Below, one piece after another: positions 20,651-30,855 of a DNA stretch of 64,000 nt (within the stretch, counting starts at the first letter, position 1; every line of letters starts with the position of its first letter). The notes beneath the pieces were generated by a model. The model saw only the letters and a program-made list of their open reading frames with translations, did no database searches and was not told the origin of the DNA. The stretch is from Rhynchopus sp. YZ270_cl-10 (Eukaryota > Euglenozoa > Diplonemea > Diplonemida > Diplonemidae): NCBI GenBank assembly GCA_964035575.1, contig OZ037869.1, positions 558,001-622,000 of the forward strand. The letters run 5' to 3'. Position numbers and translations under genes: made by a program.

Positions 20651-20926
20651 CTAATAGAAAAGAGGGGATTATGGGTGTCTTTTTGGCTAGCGTTTTCGGT
20701 ATTTCTAAAAAAAAAAAACGAAAAAATCACCACATTCCCCAAAACATGCTTTAGAAAGCCACGGGAATTTGTCACCAAACGGAAAATAGATGATGTGCGT
20801 TGAGGAATGTCAAAGCAATGCGACGTTCCCTAACATCCAACAAAAAGAGTACAACTCATATTTACCGACATGATGACCAGCTTTCCCTCCCTGCATGTAA
20901 CCCCTATTCACTGCGATGCGGTGAAT

Positions 20927-21643
20927 CTACAGGACCGTGAGGCATGTAATCGGCAGTGTCATCCGGCCTGCGGTGATCGTTTCTATTGCCGGGTCGTTCA
21001 CAAAGGCGACGTACGCGTTCCTCTCGTTTGCAACCCGTACGATAGTCCCCTCTCGCGCACAGTATCCCTCCACAAGGGAGAACCAGTGCAATCCCAACGC
21101 CTCCTTGACAGTCTCTACGTCTGCTACCCGCACTCTTTCTGAAAGAAAAAAGAAAATAAATTTGAAAATGCAGCCAGAAGGTGCAAAAAGGGAAATCCAA
21201 TCCAAAAGAAAATTAAAGAGGAGAGTCTTTTCATACTTTCCGGCACCATTGCCTTCAGCTCATCTGCGGTTGGTTGTGGAGACATGCAGCCTTTCTGTGT
21301 CAATTCAATGTCCTCTCTTTCTACCACCAAATCTTGGCAGACCTTTTCCGATTGTTCAACCTGCAATTTTTATTTTTTTTGAAATTTTGGTTTTGAGCAA
21401 TAAAAAGAAAAAAGTTGAAAGTGCAAACGTCTTACCGTACACCGGCCGCCGCAGGCACTGAACAAATGGAAAGGGGGGTGGGAGAATTCTTTTTTCTGTG
21501 AGGAAACGCACCTCGTCTGGATCGTACTCGTCTACTCCTGCAGGAGGTGGGGTGCCCTTGGCGGAACTGGGCTTGTTCGGGCACGCCATCGAAAGGTGTT
21601 CCCCCGACACCCCACAGTGCTTGCATCGTATCACCCCAGACAT
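20927..21643 (-). CDS. Zinc-knuckle protein with SH3-like tail
   Basis: Exons 21643-21512, 21360-21237 and 21138-20927, about 155 aa, frame closing exactly with phases 0 and 1. Residues 7-20 (CKHCGVSGEHLSMAC) form a CX2CX6HX4C zinc knuckle, close in style to the knuckle of eIF3g, followed by PNKPSS. The last exon (KRVRVADVETVKEALGLHWF...GTIVRVANERNAYVAF) looks like a small SH3-like barrel of the Mind-bomb type. Its role is unknown; RNA binding is suggested by the knuckle. Intron 1 (21361-21511) has an unusual GTGCG donor and contains a family 1 repeat, which probably lengthened it. Confidence 0.65.
21412..21460 (+). repeat. Family 1 repeat inside an intron
   Basis: AAGTTGAAAGTGCAAACGTC then TTACCGTACACCGG and GCAGGCACTGAAC. 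It is the 5' half of family 1 and lies wholly within intron 1 of the zinc-knuckle gene, antisense to it. Confidence 0.7.
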
Positions 21644-21969
21644 ACCTAGGTGTGGGTTGGGTTGTTTTGCTCTTTCCGCAAAAGAGTGAGTAGAAAGAAA
21701 CAAAATATGCCTTGTCTAGTGTATCCTGGGAGTGTTTGTGTTATAAGCTTTACGTGAAAATGATCAAATAATTAACCTTTTTTTATCCAGCAAATTTTCG
21801 AACCCCAAAATGGGAAGCAAGAAAAACCAGGCTTACACAAAGTCCGTAAGTGACAGTGTAGCACCATTTACAAAAAGTGTTGCCAATACAGAAAGATTTG
21901 AACAGCACTGAAAAAAAAAATGCCTTCGCTTGCCACAAAACCCCCCACACACACACACACTACTCTAAT
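21644..21969. other. Spacer, one tiny plus-strand frame
   Basis: No repeat family recognised. A 33-codon plus-strand frame at 21810-21911 (MGSKKNQAYTKSV...) is the only open stretch; it is too short to support as a gene and contains a donor-like GTAAGT. Confidence 0.35.
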
Positions 21970-22995
21970 TTACACACACGACTGCCTCCTTCGCGGCCCT
22001 GGCTGAGGGGTACGTGGTGGTGAGGGACATGGCGACTGCGAAGCACTCAAAGAACTGCGCACCCGCCCCACACCACCACCACCACCACCACCCAGCCCTG
22101 CTACACCAAACCTACTCGCCCGGCCTCTGAACTGTGCAAACGAGACCTCCCCCATGCCGACCCCCTCCTCCTCATCCTGTGCACGAGGTGAGGGGAGGGG
22201 GCTGCCCGCAAGGCTCCCAACACAGCTGCTTCTCTTGCTCCCCGCACAGCTCACCACGCAGCTGCTTCGCCTGCTGCGCGCACGGCTTGGGCAGAGGCTG
22301 CTTGCGGGGGAGCCTTGGAGACTGCATTTCCTGCTGCCTGGGGGTGGTGTGTTGCTGCCTGAATGCGGTGTGAGGTGGCGGTGGATGTCCTTCAGCTTGA
22401 GGGCGTCCATGATGGGATGCGTCGAACGCACTGCAGACAGCGCTGCCGAGGAAAGCGAGACGTCATATTCTGGGAAGGAGGGGATCACAACACTCCCCAC
22501 CGCATGCCGATACCGTCTCCGCAGCTCCGCCTCGCAGTCTCCGTGCGCAGCCATCCACACCGCGACCCGCTTCCGATGCGCCGCAAACTTCTCCTCCCAC
22601 ACCTCACACACAACATCAAACACACAAACCTCCCCTCTACACGACGCATCCGTAAACGCAGTCAACCGCCTTCCCGCAGGAAGCCCCATTTTAAGGTTAC
22701 GCTCCAACTGCCGTCGCGTTTCCGCTGTTTTCGCGTCCTGTCTTGCACGCCATTGTACTGAGAGAACAGCAATCTTCATAACCCTACGTCGCCTCCCCGA
22801 ACGAAAGCAACGTTGTATCCGTATGGTCGCAGCAAACAAACGGCGTACACGAATGTGCGGCAGGGCAGCCATGGTGCGCAAGGCCTCTCGTGCTGTGTCC
22901 ACGCAACGTACCCATATCCCAGGTGACGAAATCGGGATATCTTCTCGTAAACTGCACAACTCCCCGAGTTCTGCCAAATCTAACGGAAGCGACAT
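21970..22995 (-). CDS. IQ-motif protein with Ser/Pro-rich tail
   Basis: 341 aa, intronless, start MSLPLDLAELGEL. Residues about 52-75 (AATIRIQRCFRSGRRRRV) fit the calmodulin-binding IQ motif IQxxxRGxxxR well. A helical stretch of about 110 residues follows, then a Ser/Arg/Cys-rich repetitive tail (SRRSSCVVSCAGS, KRSSCVGSLAGS) and a Gly run. The tail repeats SSCV-S-AGS two to three times. It may be a cytoskeletal or flagellar calmodulin-binding protein; no more can be said. Confidence 0.62.
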   Translation of the reverse strand: MSLPLDLAELGELCSLREDIPISSPGIWVRCVDTAREALRTMAALPHIRVRRLFAATIRIQRCFRSGRRRRVMKIAVLSVQWRARQDAKTAETRRQLERNLKMGLPAGRRLTAFTDASCRGEVCVFDVVCEVWEEKFAAHRKRVAVWMAAHGDCEAELRRRYRHAVGSVVIPSFPEYDVSLSSAALSAVRSTHPIMDALKLKDIHRHLTPHSGSNTPPPGSRKCSLQGSPASSLCPSRARSRRSSCVVSCAGSKRSSCVGSLAGSPLPSPRAQDEEEGVGMGEVSFAQFRGRASRFGVAGLGGGGGGGVGRVRSSLSASQSPCPSPPRTPQPGPRRRQSCV

Positions 22996-23059
22996 AAAGT
23001 AGTTGAGATAGTGAAAGAAAACAGTGTTGTGAGATAAAAGCTGGAGCTTCTCGGTGATC

Positions 23060-23760
23060 AGTGAAGGTGGGGGAAAGTGAAGAGTCGGTGGAGCGAAACA
23101 AGATTGGCGGGAGGGGGGGAAATGTTGAGCAGAATCCGGCCTCTTGCTTGGTAGTTGATCGTGCAGGCTTGAAGGAATGTGCTGCAGACCACCTCAATCA
23201 AATGAGTCAAATCAATAGTGTATTTGTTTGGAGGAGTTCTCAGAGGGAGAGGGGGTCCCCTTGTGTAAAGAAGAATTGTGTTGCCTATAGTTTGGTTTGA
23301 GGGGAGGAAGGCGGGCGGTGCGGGTGGTGCGGCAGCAGCACAGGTGGGCGGGAAAAAGAAAACGCTCCGCACTGCTGCAGAGTACACGTTCGTCGAGGCG
23401 CTCCAGAAACCCAACGCGATTACTCGCGTTAACTTAGCATGGCGACACGATCGCTGAGCGTCTCGTCTACACTAAAAGGAGTGGGTGAACACAACAAGCA
23501 CGCCCGAAAGCTCGATGGAGGTCGCAGTTAGGTGACATACTGTGCATACAAATCGGGCGGCAAAGAATCGGGATGACTGTTCGGCAAACCTCTAGCCGGG
23601 CGTCCTAAGAATAAAAGGAGCTTCATGGGACGACAGCAAAGACCGCAGTGGTCGATTACCAAGGTACAACGTAATTTAAAAGGAGCGGCGAGAAAACAGT
23701 CGGCATCAGTCGATTCCACTCCTTCATTATTCGAATCTTCCAACACTGCGTGTAAGGGGA
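23060..23760 (+). pseudogene. Possible worn plus-strand coding relic
   Basis: Higher GC and several short plus-strand frames in succession (CLVVDRAGLKECAADHLNQM; GGKKKTLRTAAEYTFVEALQ; WSITKVQRNLKGAARKQSAS). The strand is opposite to every supported gene. I cannot name a family; a decayed DNA transposon or LINE piece is the simplest reading. Chance composition remains possible. Confidence 0.25.
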
Positions 23761-23966
23761 ATAAACGGGTATACGACTTACTTTTGTTTCGTTGGCCTAT
23801 TCCAAAGGGTCTTGGCTGTTTTGTAGAACGCTGCTATGTTTGCTTTTCACACCTTTTTTCTTTTTTTTGTGTCAACCACTTTACACAAAATACTGTCCAT
23901 TTGGCAAAGCCTATATACTGCTATAGGTACAGACGCAGGAAGGGGTAACATTTTTTTTAAAAAACA

Positions 23967-24008
23967 TGATTGTATTAGTGTAGACACCCGAGGATGAACT
24001 CCACTATA
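23967..24008 (+). repeat. Family 4 repeat
   Basis: TTGTATTAGTGTAGACACCC then GAGGATGAACTCCACTATAC. The ends TAGTG and CACTA pair, giving a small hairpin. TAGTGTAGACA resembles box A. Confidence 0.65.
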
Positions 24009-24149
24009 CTAACCACTTCTACGTGAATCCCCCTTTTGTTTCTTTCGTTCATTGCGCAAGGGACAATCTAGCCGGGAGAGGTGTTCTGTGCCACTATGTA
24101 GGTTATTGCCTATAGAAGAGGGTAGGATACGCAGACAGCACACCTTATC

Positions 24150-24200
24150 CCTAAAGAGTGTGGCAGAGATGAGACATCAGGAAGCTCTGGTCTGACCCTT
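24150..24200 (+). repeat. Family 5 repeat
   Basis: CCCTAAAGAGTGTGGCAGAG then ATGAGACATCAGGAAGCTC and TGGTCTGACC. One other copy is at 50158-50215, about 80% alike. Confidence 0.6.
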
Positions 24201-24332
24201 TTTTTTTTTAAAATTCTCTCTGCTCAAAGAAACCTTTCGAGGAAGAAGAAGAAAAAGGGAATGGAAAGAAGCATATTCCCTATCTACGCATTTTTGAGCA
24301 AAACATAAAAGAACAAAAAAAAAAAAAAAGAA

Positions 24333-24376
24333 ATTGTGTCCTTGAAGTACAAAGCCCTCTCGTGAACAGTGTACCA
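24333..24376 (+). repeat. Family 2 repeat, 5' part only
   Basis: TTGAAGTACAAAGCCCTCTC then GTGAACAGTGTACC, after a 16-base A run. The hairpin half is missing. Confidence 0.65.
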
Positions 24377-24781
24377 AAAAAAAAGAGAAAAAAACTTGGC
24401 TGGGGTGAACGATACCGCATTTTGAAAAAAGAGTATCCAATTTTTTGTGTGGGTCAAACCACAGAACGCACCCCATTTTTTTTTTTGTTCAGGCAGAGAT
24501 CATGCGTACAATGTGGAAAAAAAATTTTGAAAGATAAAAAAAGATCGGGTATTTTGTTTGTGCGCTCAAAGCCGGGAAAACAAAAAGGTGAAAAAATGTG
24601 TTAAACTGAAGTACGGTTGTTGTGGTTAATTGAGTACTCAAAGAAAACAAGCAAGCTTCTGTTTTTTTCAATCCGTTTTGTTTGCCCTGCAGCGCTGCCT
24701 CCAATCTTTTTAGAATTGACAACAAGTTGTTTTATCAAAAAAAAAAGCGGGAATTCACTGGAACAAAAAATAAACATCGAC

Positions 24782-25149
24782 TAGGCTGATTGACGCCGGG
24801 CTTGGCCGGTGGTGATCGGTGGCGATCGGTGGTGATCGGTGGTGATCGACGGTGATCGGTGGTGATCGATGGTGATCGACGGTGATCGATGGTGATCGGT
24901 GGTGATCGGTGGTGATCGGTGGTGATCGGTGGTGATCGATGGTGATCGACGGTGATCGACGGTGATCGGTACTGATCGGTGGTGATCGGTGCGTAAATCG
25001 ATGTGGTCGGTGCAATCGGTGGGTGAGCGGTGGTGGTCGGTGGTGATCGGTGCTGATCGACGGTGATCGATCGCGATCGGTGGTGATCCGTTTAAATCGG
25101 TGGTAAAAAGTGACAAAATGGGCAAACCAGCCCGACGTCAATCAGCCTA
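24782..25149 (+). mobile_element. Inverted-repeat element with minisatellite core
   Basis: The left end TAGGCTGATTGACGCCGGGC (24782) is the inverse, with one mismatch over 20 bases, of the right end finishing at 25149 (CGACGTCAATCAGCCTA). The interior is almost entirely about 30 copies of a 10-bp unit (GGTGATCGGT, variants GGTGATCGAC and GGTGATCGAT). Flanks are ACATCGAC on the left and ACATCTTT on the right, so an 8-bp duplication is possible but only 5 of 8 match. The minisatellite also makes long open frames on the minus strand because 10 is not a multiple of three; they are not genes. Confidence 0.7.
24808..25120 (+). repeat. 10-bp minisatellite (GGTGATCGGT)n
   Basis: About 30 head-to-tail units of GGTGATCGGT with variants ending GAC or GAT. 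Units become irregular to the right (GTGCGTAAATCG, GGTCGGTGCAATCG). It forms the core of the inverted-repeat element. Confidence 0.92.
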
Positions 25150-25594
25150 ACATCTTTCAAAAAAAAAGGTACTATGCGCAACAGAAACCACAGCATGTGG
25201 AGTGATCTTTCCCCTCCACCTGAGCAATTCGTTGCACCCCTTCCCCCCTCTTTACCCCCCCACCTCACCACCCTACCTGGAAGCATATAAGCGCCCGGTG
25301 TGTTCAATACCCGCCCTAGTCTTCATTTTGTATTTTTTTTTTTTTACTTCGCACAAAAAAGGGCTACGGATAATTTGGTGCTATACGGTGGGGGTTTCAC
25401 AACTTTCCACATAGTTGCGAAAATTTGCGAAACCCCACCCCGAAAAGCACCATATTTTTTTCTCTTTTTTTTGCAAGAAATTTCTAAATTTTGAGGTTTT
25501 AGCAACTCAATACCACTCCCCTCCCTCCAGACACGCACATAGGACGCACGCAAAGAAACATCCCTTTTCTAGAGAGCCAACAGCTTTTGTTTTT

Positions 25595-28551
25595 TCAGAG
25601 CAAACTGTCGTTTGGCTTTCCTCCTCCTCCTCCTCCACCCCCTCCAAGCAGATCATCTGCAGCAGGGGTGGGACTGCCCTTCAGGTCGCTGGGTGGCGGG
25701 GTGCTGCCGAGAAGGTCGCTCGAGGCAGGTGGTGCTGCTGCTGGGGGAGGGACAGAGGCAGCGTCATTGCCTCCTCCTCCTCCTGCCCCTCCTCCAAGCA
25801 GATCTACCCCACCGCCAGCGTTCTCAGCAGGCTTTGGCGCAGCTGGTGTTGGCGCCGGTGTTGGTGTCGCTGCCGCTTCCTTCTTCGGCGCACCCAACAG
25901 ATCACCCCCAGGTGCCGCAGGTGCAGATCCCCCAAGCAGATCGTTCCCCAGAGAGAGGCCGAGCCCTCCGATTTCCTGAAAAAAAAGTGAGTGGATTTTA
26001 TAGTTTGTGTGTGGGGGGAGGCATACTGCAATCTTAGACTGTGCGTCTTGGAGGCTGGATTGTGCGGCAATAGAGATGCTCCAGCTGTTTGGTGGGACCT
26101 CCCCTGCCTTACAGCGTGCGACTAGTGAGGTGTCTTTGAGGGCGACACGGAGTTTGCGTCTGTCTGCGTTGTTTTCGATGTCGCAGTGGTTCTTCAGGTC
26201 GTCGTCGTCAACGAGGTCTGAGGTGAGTACTTCAAGACTCATATCCTTTGCAGACAGACTCCAGTAGTACTGCGGCAGGCCGATCGCACCGAGGAAGCGT
26301 CCCAAGGGGTCCGATATATCCACGTCCGCAGGTGCTGGCATCTTCTCGGTGAACTCCTGTACAAGAACTGCGCGTGCTGCCGCCTCAGCCTCCTTCGCCT
26401 CCTTCCGTCCACTCCCCTCAAGCTTCTGCACATCCTCCAAAGGAGAACGTTTGTGCTCAGTGATCCACCCCAATGCATGGTCCCCGACAAGGTTTGGATC
26501 TTCAATTCCCTGTAGTATTTTTTTTATAGAATGTTGAAAGGCTATCAAATCGAAAAAGATAATGGGTTTTTTAAAAATGGATACCTTCAGGATAGCTTCC
26601 CGATGCGATGCGTCTTCAATGCCAAAGAGCTTCAGAGACGCATCGTCGACCAGACCACAGGCAAGAGTTTCGAGCGAGATGTCACGGCTCGTCAAGAAGT
26701 CGTAGTACTGTGGGAGCTTTACTGCGGCCAGGAAGCGTCCGAGTGGGGTGCTTGTGTCGCAGGTGGCTTCTAGCGGTGCGAAGGCGGAGAACGCTGCTTG
26801 GAGGTCTGCACGCGACGTCCCTTCGTCTGCTTCGGTCTGTGCACGTCCACGTGTTTCGTCTGCCTCAACACCTACACCAGGGTTGGCAGGACCCACGTCT
26901 AAATCAATGTCGATGTCGTCGTCGTCGAAGACAGCGTTCGGCGCACCCCTTCCGAGTATCGAGTCGTCGAGGTCGAGGTCGTCGTCGTCGGCAATGTCTG
27001 TGTACTTAGGTCCCTTCGGGGGCTCCTGTGCAGCCTTGATCTTTGCCTCGTTGTGTGCAAGGGCAAGGATGCGGCGGCGGTGGCGTGGCTTCGTCACACC
27101 CCAATGTTCCAGATCGGTCTCGTCAATGAGCTCGCTCGTGAGCAGGTCGATCGTCATGTTGTTTTCGACAGCAAGCGGTTTGTAGTACTGTGCAAGCCCC
27201 TCTGCAATGAGAAGTCGTCCGAAAGGGTCCTGCGCTGCGCCTGGTGGTATCACGGGGCCTTCCTCGTCGGATTCGGTTTCCTCGTCGCTGGTGACCTTTC
27301 TGCTGTCGATTTCGGGGGCGCTGTTAACCTGTGGCGGTCCGCCAAGCATGGCCTGCTCATTGCCGTGCACTGCGACCGTCACCGGTGCAGCTGCCTCCGG
27401 CTGCGGTACCGGAGGGCCCGCGATGCAGTCCGTGGAGTCAAGCATCTGCGCAACCCTCTGCTTGAAGAGGTCGTTCTCCTCGTGGCGGTTGCTGCTCGCC
27501 CACATCTCAAGGATACGCGCAAGGTGTTCTTTGAACATTGGTTGCCAATAGCTGTTGGGTGTGGTGGTTTGAAATCAACAGGGCCTCTAAAAAGAAGGCT
27601 TGAATTATGGAATATTTGGGTGGGTATGTGTGCATACTTGAGAATCCAGAGATCCGGCTTTTGAAGTCGAATTTCGCTTTCCAGTTGAGTTTTATCACGG
27701 AGCTGTTCGAGGGGGAGCATCTTCTGCGTCTGATGGATGTACACAGTACGGAGGTAGCGCACAAACCGTTTAATATCGCCTGAGTGGAACATCATGTCGA
27801 ACTCGAGGGCGTCGGGCTTGCCTTCTATTTGTATGGAGGTGGGCATGACCAGGATTGCGTAGAGTTCTTTCTTGCTGTCCTGCGCGACAAGCACCTTGGT
27901 GATGTCAGCCACACGGATGCATCGTTGCACATCTGCCGTTGGGGAGCAGATGTACACACATTTGTCCCCAAGCACCGCAATGTTCTCTGAAGTGTCAAAA
28001 TCAGACCCAAGCTGCTTCACAACACCAAACCAATGGATCACCGCCATCTTTAGGAAGGCAAAAACCTTGCCGTGTTCTTCAGGGACCAGCGCGATGGGGA
28101 GGTCGGTTCGCGGGTCGGTTGGGGGAAGGCCGTAGGAGAAGTCTTGCTGGCCAGGTGCGCCTACTTCTGGTGCAGGGGCGGCACCACCACCACCACCACC
28201 GGGCGAGGCGGCGGGCTGCGAGCCGCCTCGTTTAGACTGCAGACTCGCTTGAAGAGGTGACCACCATTTGTTGTACGTATCGCGACTCTCGGCACGCAGA
28301 AGCCACTTCTCCTTCGCACCCGACAGCAGCCCCTTCCTCGACGCACCCCCTGCAAAGTGCAACGTAAAGCCCAGCTCCTCCTTATCCAGCCGCTCCACAT
28401 GCTCCACAACAAGCACGTCCTTCGCCTGCGCGTTCGGCTTCCCCGCATCCTTCAAATCAATGACCGACACCTGGTCGCCCTGCAGCCGAAGGTACACAGG
28501 GGACCACCGTTTGAAGGCCCCTCTCTTCTGCAGGTACCCTTCGACCGACAT
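25595..28551 (-). CDS. PH and triple-SAM adaptor with DLLGG tail
   Basis: Exons 28551-27638, 27551-26585, 26509-26027 and 25975-25595; 914 aa, all frames closing (phases 2, 0, 0). Residues 1-105 are a PH domain (MSVEGYLQKRGAFKRWSPVY...WW). A second globular region (about 140-300) resembles a PH/TRAPP-like fold. Acidic linkers separate three SAM domains at about 413-470, 573-627 and 694-750, each starting PxGRFLxAxxLPQYY. The tail is Ala/Pro/Gly-rich with repeated DLLGG and DLLG motifs, like the clathrin- and adaptor-binding motifs of endocytic proteins. It is best read as a membrane-bound, self-assembling endocytic adaptor. The PH, SAM and DLLGG assignments are seen; the function is inferred. 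I know of no described family with this order. Confidence 0.82.
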
Positions 28552-28614
28552 ATTGCGCCACCTCCACGAGGCACCTAATTGAGGGTGGTATTTGGGGGGT
28601 GTTTTTTTAAAAGA

Positions 28615-28700
28615 GAAGTTGAAAGTGCAAACGCCTCACCGCTCATCGGCGGACGCAGGGCATTGGTTCTCCGCGGGTTATCGAACCCCAGAGCACTTCG
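28615..28700 (+). repeat. Family 1 repeat, full length
   Basis: Starts GAAGTTGAAAGTGCAAACGC and ends GAGCACTTC. GAAGT and ACTTC can pair as an acceptor-like stem. The 3' half has the hairpin GGGTT-ATCG-AACCC within a longer CTC/GAG pairing. AAGTGCAAACG resembles box A. Confidence 0.82.
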
Positions 28701-28824
28701 TTGGTATACACACGGTTACCACGAGCGAGGTTGTAAGCAGGAACATAAAAATTAAGAACCCTCTTTTTTTTTTGGAAGAGCGAGTGGGTGGTGGGTATCT
28801 TTGCATTGTGCGGGTCGTAAGACC

Positions 28825-30855
28825 TTACACCTGCTTCTTCTCCGAAAACTCGTGGCTGTCAAGCCCTTGCGCTTCATGGAGTAATCTGTTGCAGAAACGG
28901 CACATCCAAGTGTCGCATGCGGCACACTCTATAGACGCTGGGAGAGCATAGCACCTTCTGCAGGGGTAGAGACTGTGCACCCTGATGGGCAGTGCACGGA
29001 AGGAGTATAGCAGGCGGCCTGCCTTTTCGTGTGTGTAGAGGGAGGGGAAGAAGACGAGGGCAGTCGAGTCCTCTTGGTTCACGTAGACGTCTGCAGGGTC
29101 CGGGGTGCCCACCGTCGCCGTCATCCAAAGACTCAATGCTGCATCGCTCGCAACCACATCCTTCGGCAAATGCTGCACATACACCCACTCCTCTGTCCTC
29201 TCCCTCTGTGCGTGAACGTCCACCTGCACAACCTCTCTCTCCTCCAAACCTATGACGCGAGCAAGCTCTTGCATCATTTCCTGCTCCTTGCTTTGGGCCG
29301 CCTTTAGTTGTTTCATGAGGGATCTCCGGGCGCGCATGTATTTTGCGGCGCTGATGTGGTCGTATGTGACTTTGCCTGTATCTTCCACCTTTTCGCGTAC
29401 AGTCGAAGGAAGGAGGCCTGCTAGGGAGAACCGAGAGCTGCGCCGGCGTGTCCGTTCGCGTTGCATATCCTGCTCCACCTCTTCAAGAAGGTCGTCGTCG
29501 TTGAACATCATTGCCTGTATCTTCAAGCAGTCGGCCATGAAGCTGTCGTATTCTATGTTTGCGACCTGCAGCTCATCCAGTTCTTCTCCTTGGACGCGAA
29601 GGACGGAGGTGTAGTCCATTGTTTGTCCAACCACGCGCTCGAGGGCTTTTACTTCGGAACGTTTTCGGAGCATGGTGAGGACCGACCCTTTGCGTTGATT
29701 GTCCCCGAGGAGGAAGGATGCTGCGATGGAGGGTTTGCGGTTGCGTGCGTCGATGTGGGGGCGGAGGGCTTTGGAGGCGACACCGACTTCGGCGGCGATC
29801 TGTGCTGTGGACCCGAAGAGGCGGTCGGCTTTGTCTGATTCACCGCGTTTGTCTTTGAGGATCTCAACCGCCGCATCCCATATGCCTACAAGGAAGTCCG
29901 CCTCCTGGTCTAGTTTTGTTAACAGATCGCGTTGGGCGTCGCAGTACCCTCTCACCCCAGCCACAGCCTCCACCGCAGGCCTCACCCCCGCAAAGTCCCC
30001 TTCATCCCCTACCCTTGCCCCATTGCACGACCGCTCCTCGCAAGAGTACAGCCGCTCTATAATATCCGAAAACTCCTCCGCCAGTTTCTCCTCATCCACA
30101 CTCCCCCCTTCGTCCCCCTCTCTCAATGTCTCCTCCTTCAGCTCCTCCACAGGGGGGTTTGGTGTGTTCTGTGTGAAGGCAGGCTTTTTTTCCCGCGCAT
30201 TTTGCACCAAACTCCGCATTTCTAACGCCCAAGATGGTTTTCGTGGTAGGGGCAATGCATCTGGCCCGGAAACCACCTCAGTTTGCGGGATTGGGGGTGG
30301 CGGCGGGGGTGGTGATGTTTCGGGGATCGGTTGTGGGGTAGTTGGAGGTGCTGGCTGTGGGGCAACCTTTTGTTCAGCTGCAGCTGTTCCGTTGAAGAAG
30401 GCAGCTTCCTCGGCATATCCCCTCATAAGTACTCTAGCCTTGCAAAGAGACGCCGCCTCAGCCGCGCACAACGTAGCCACCAGCACCGCACCCACAGCCC
30501 CATCTGATATACTCTGAAACTCCCCCCACCGCTTCCCCGGCGGGGCCGGTGTGTATTGTATCACATTGCTGTCCTGCGGTGCGCTCTGCACTGCAATCTG
30601 TCTAGGTGTCCCCCAACAATATGTCGAACCAGAAAACATCGGAAAACAAGGATTTGCTGGCATAACAGTGTTCTCCTCTGTCACCTCCCCATCAGGACTG
30701 ATAGGGACTAACACCCACCCCTTTAGTCCATTTGACGCAGGGTATGCTGTAACATGTTGCGCGAACATCGAGATGCGGGAATCGGCAGAAGGGGTACACC
30801 CTGCACCTTGGGTACGTCTGTTGTCCCAAGGCATCTCGGTGGACATATCCGGCAT
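28825..30855 (-). CDS. Large protein with B-box-like zinc finger
   Basis: 676 aa in one frame, start MPDMSTEMPWDNRR. Residues 130-175 hold a hydrophobic Ala-rich helix. Residues 185-240 are Pro-rich (PPPPPPPIPQ). The middle (about 290-560) is helical and charged with coiled-coil character. The C-terminal 45 residues hold CRRCYALPASIECAACDTWMCRFCNRLLH, a Cys/His cluster similar to a B-box or FYVE-related zinc finger. A C-terminal zinc finger after coils is common in trafficking and ubiquitin-linked proteins, but no family is recognised. It is intronless despite its length. Confidence 0.65.
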   Translation of the reverse strand: MPDMSTEMPWDNRRTQGAGCTPSADSRISMFAQHVTAYPASNGLKGWVLVPISPDGEVTEENTVMPANPCFPMFSGSTYCWGTPRQIAVQSAPQDSNVIQYTPAPPGKRWGEFQSISDGAVGAVLVATLCAAEAASLCKARVLMRGYAEEAAFFNGTAAAEQKVAPQPAPPTTPQPIPETSPPPPPPPIPQTEVVSGPDALPLPRKPSWALEMRSLVQNAREKKPAFTQNTPNPPVEELKEETLREGDEGGSVDEEKLAEEFSDIIERLYSCEERSCNGARVGDEGDFAGVRPAVEAVAGVRGYCDAQRDLLTKLDQEADFLVGIWDAAVEILKDKRGESDKADRLFGSTAQIAAEVGVASKALRPHIDARNRKPSIAASFLLGDNQRKGSVLTMLRKRSEVKALERVVGQTMDYTSVLRVQGEELDELQVANIEYDSFMADCLKIQAMMFNDDDLLEEVEQDMQRERTRRRSSRFSLAGLLPSTVREKVEDTGKVTYDHISAAKYMRARRSLMKQLKAAQSKEQEMMQELARVIGLEEREVVQVDVHAQRERTEEWVYVQHLPKDVVASDAALSLWMTATVGTPDPADVYVNQEDSTALVFFPSLYTHEKAGRLLYSFRALPIRVHSLYPCRRCYALPASIECAACDTWMCRFCNRLLHEAQGLDSHEFSEKKQV

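Larger units (their letters stand above)
20378..20926. other. Spacer with family 2 and family 3 repeats
   Basis: Holds a family 3 copy (20470-20512) directly followed, after about 25 bp, by a full-length family 2 copy (20537-20650). No gene is recognised. Confidence 0.5.
22996..25594. other. Spacer with relics, repeats and a minisatellite
   Basis: 2.6 kb without a supported gene. 23060-23760 has coding-like plus-strand composition without a lasting frame (listed). Family 4 (23967-24008), family 5 (24150-24200) and family 2 (24333-24376) copies follow. A minisatellite between inverted repeats fills 24782-25149. The stretch 25150-25594 shows nothing. Confidence 0.5.

Noticed and set aside
21790-21805. 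GGTTCGAA (minus strand) as a tRNA box B
   Set aside because: The next bases do not fit GGTTCGANNCC and no tRNA arms surround it.
21810-21911. 33-codon plus-strand ORF MGSKKNQAYTKSV
   Set aside because: Too short, on the wrong strand for this array, without family or upstream signal. A chance frame is likely.
24808-25120. CRISPR-like array
   Set aside because: Units are 10 bp and contiguous with no spacers, and the genome is eukaryotic. It is a minisatellite.
24755-25141. Long minus-strand open frames rich in HRSPPITTD
   Set aside because: They are translations of the 10-bp minisatellite, which stays open in several frames by its base composition. No start context or domain.
28874-29307. 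Alternative frames within the zinc-finger gene
   Set aside because: They are shadows of the 676-codon frame with its clear Cys/His cluster.
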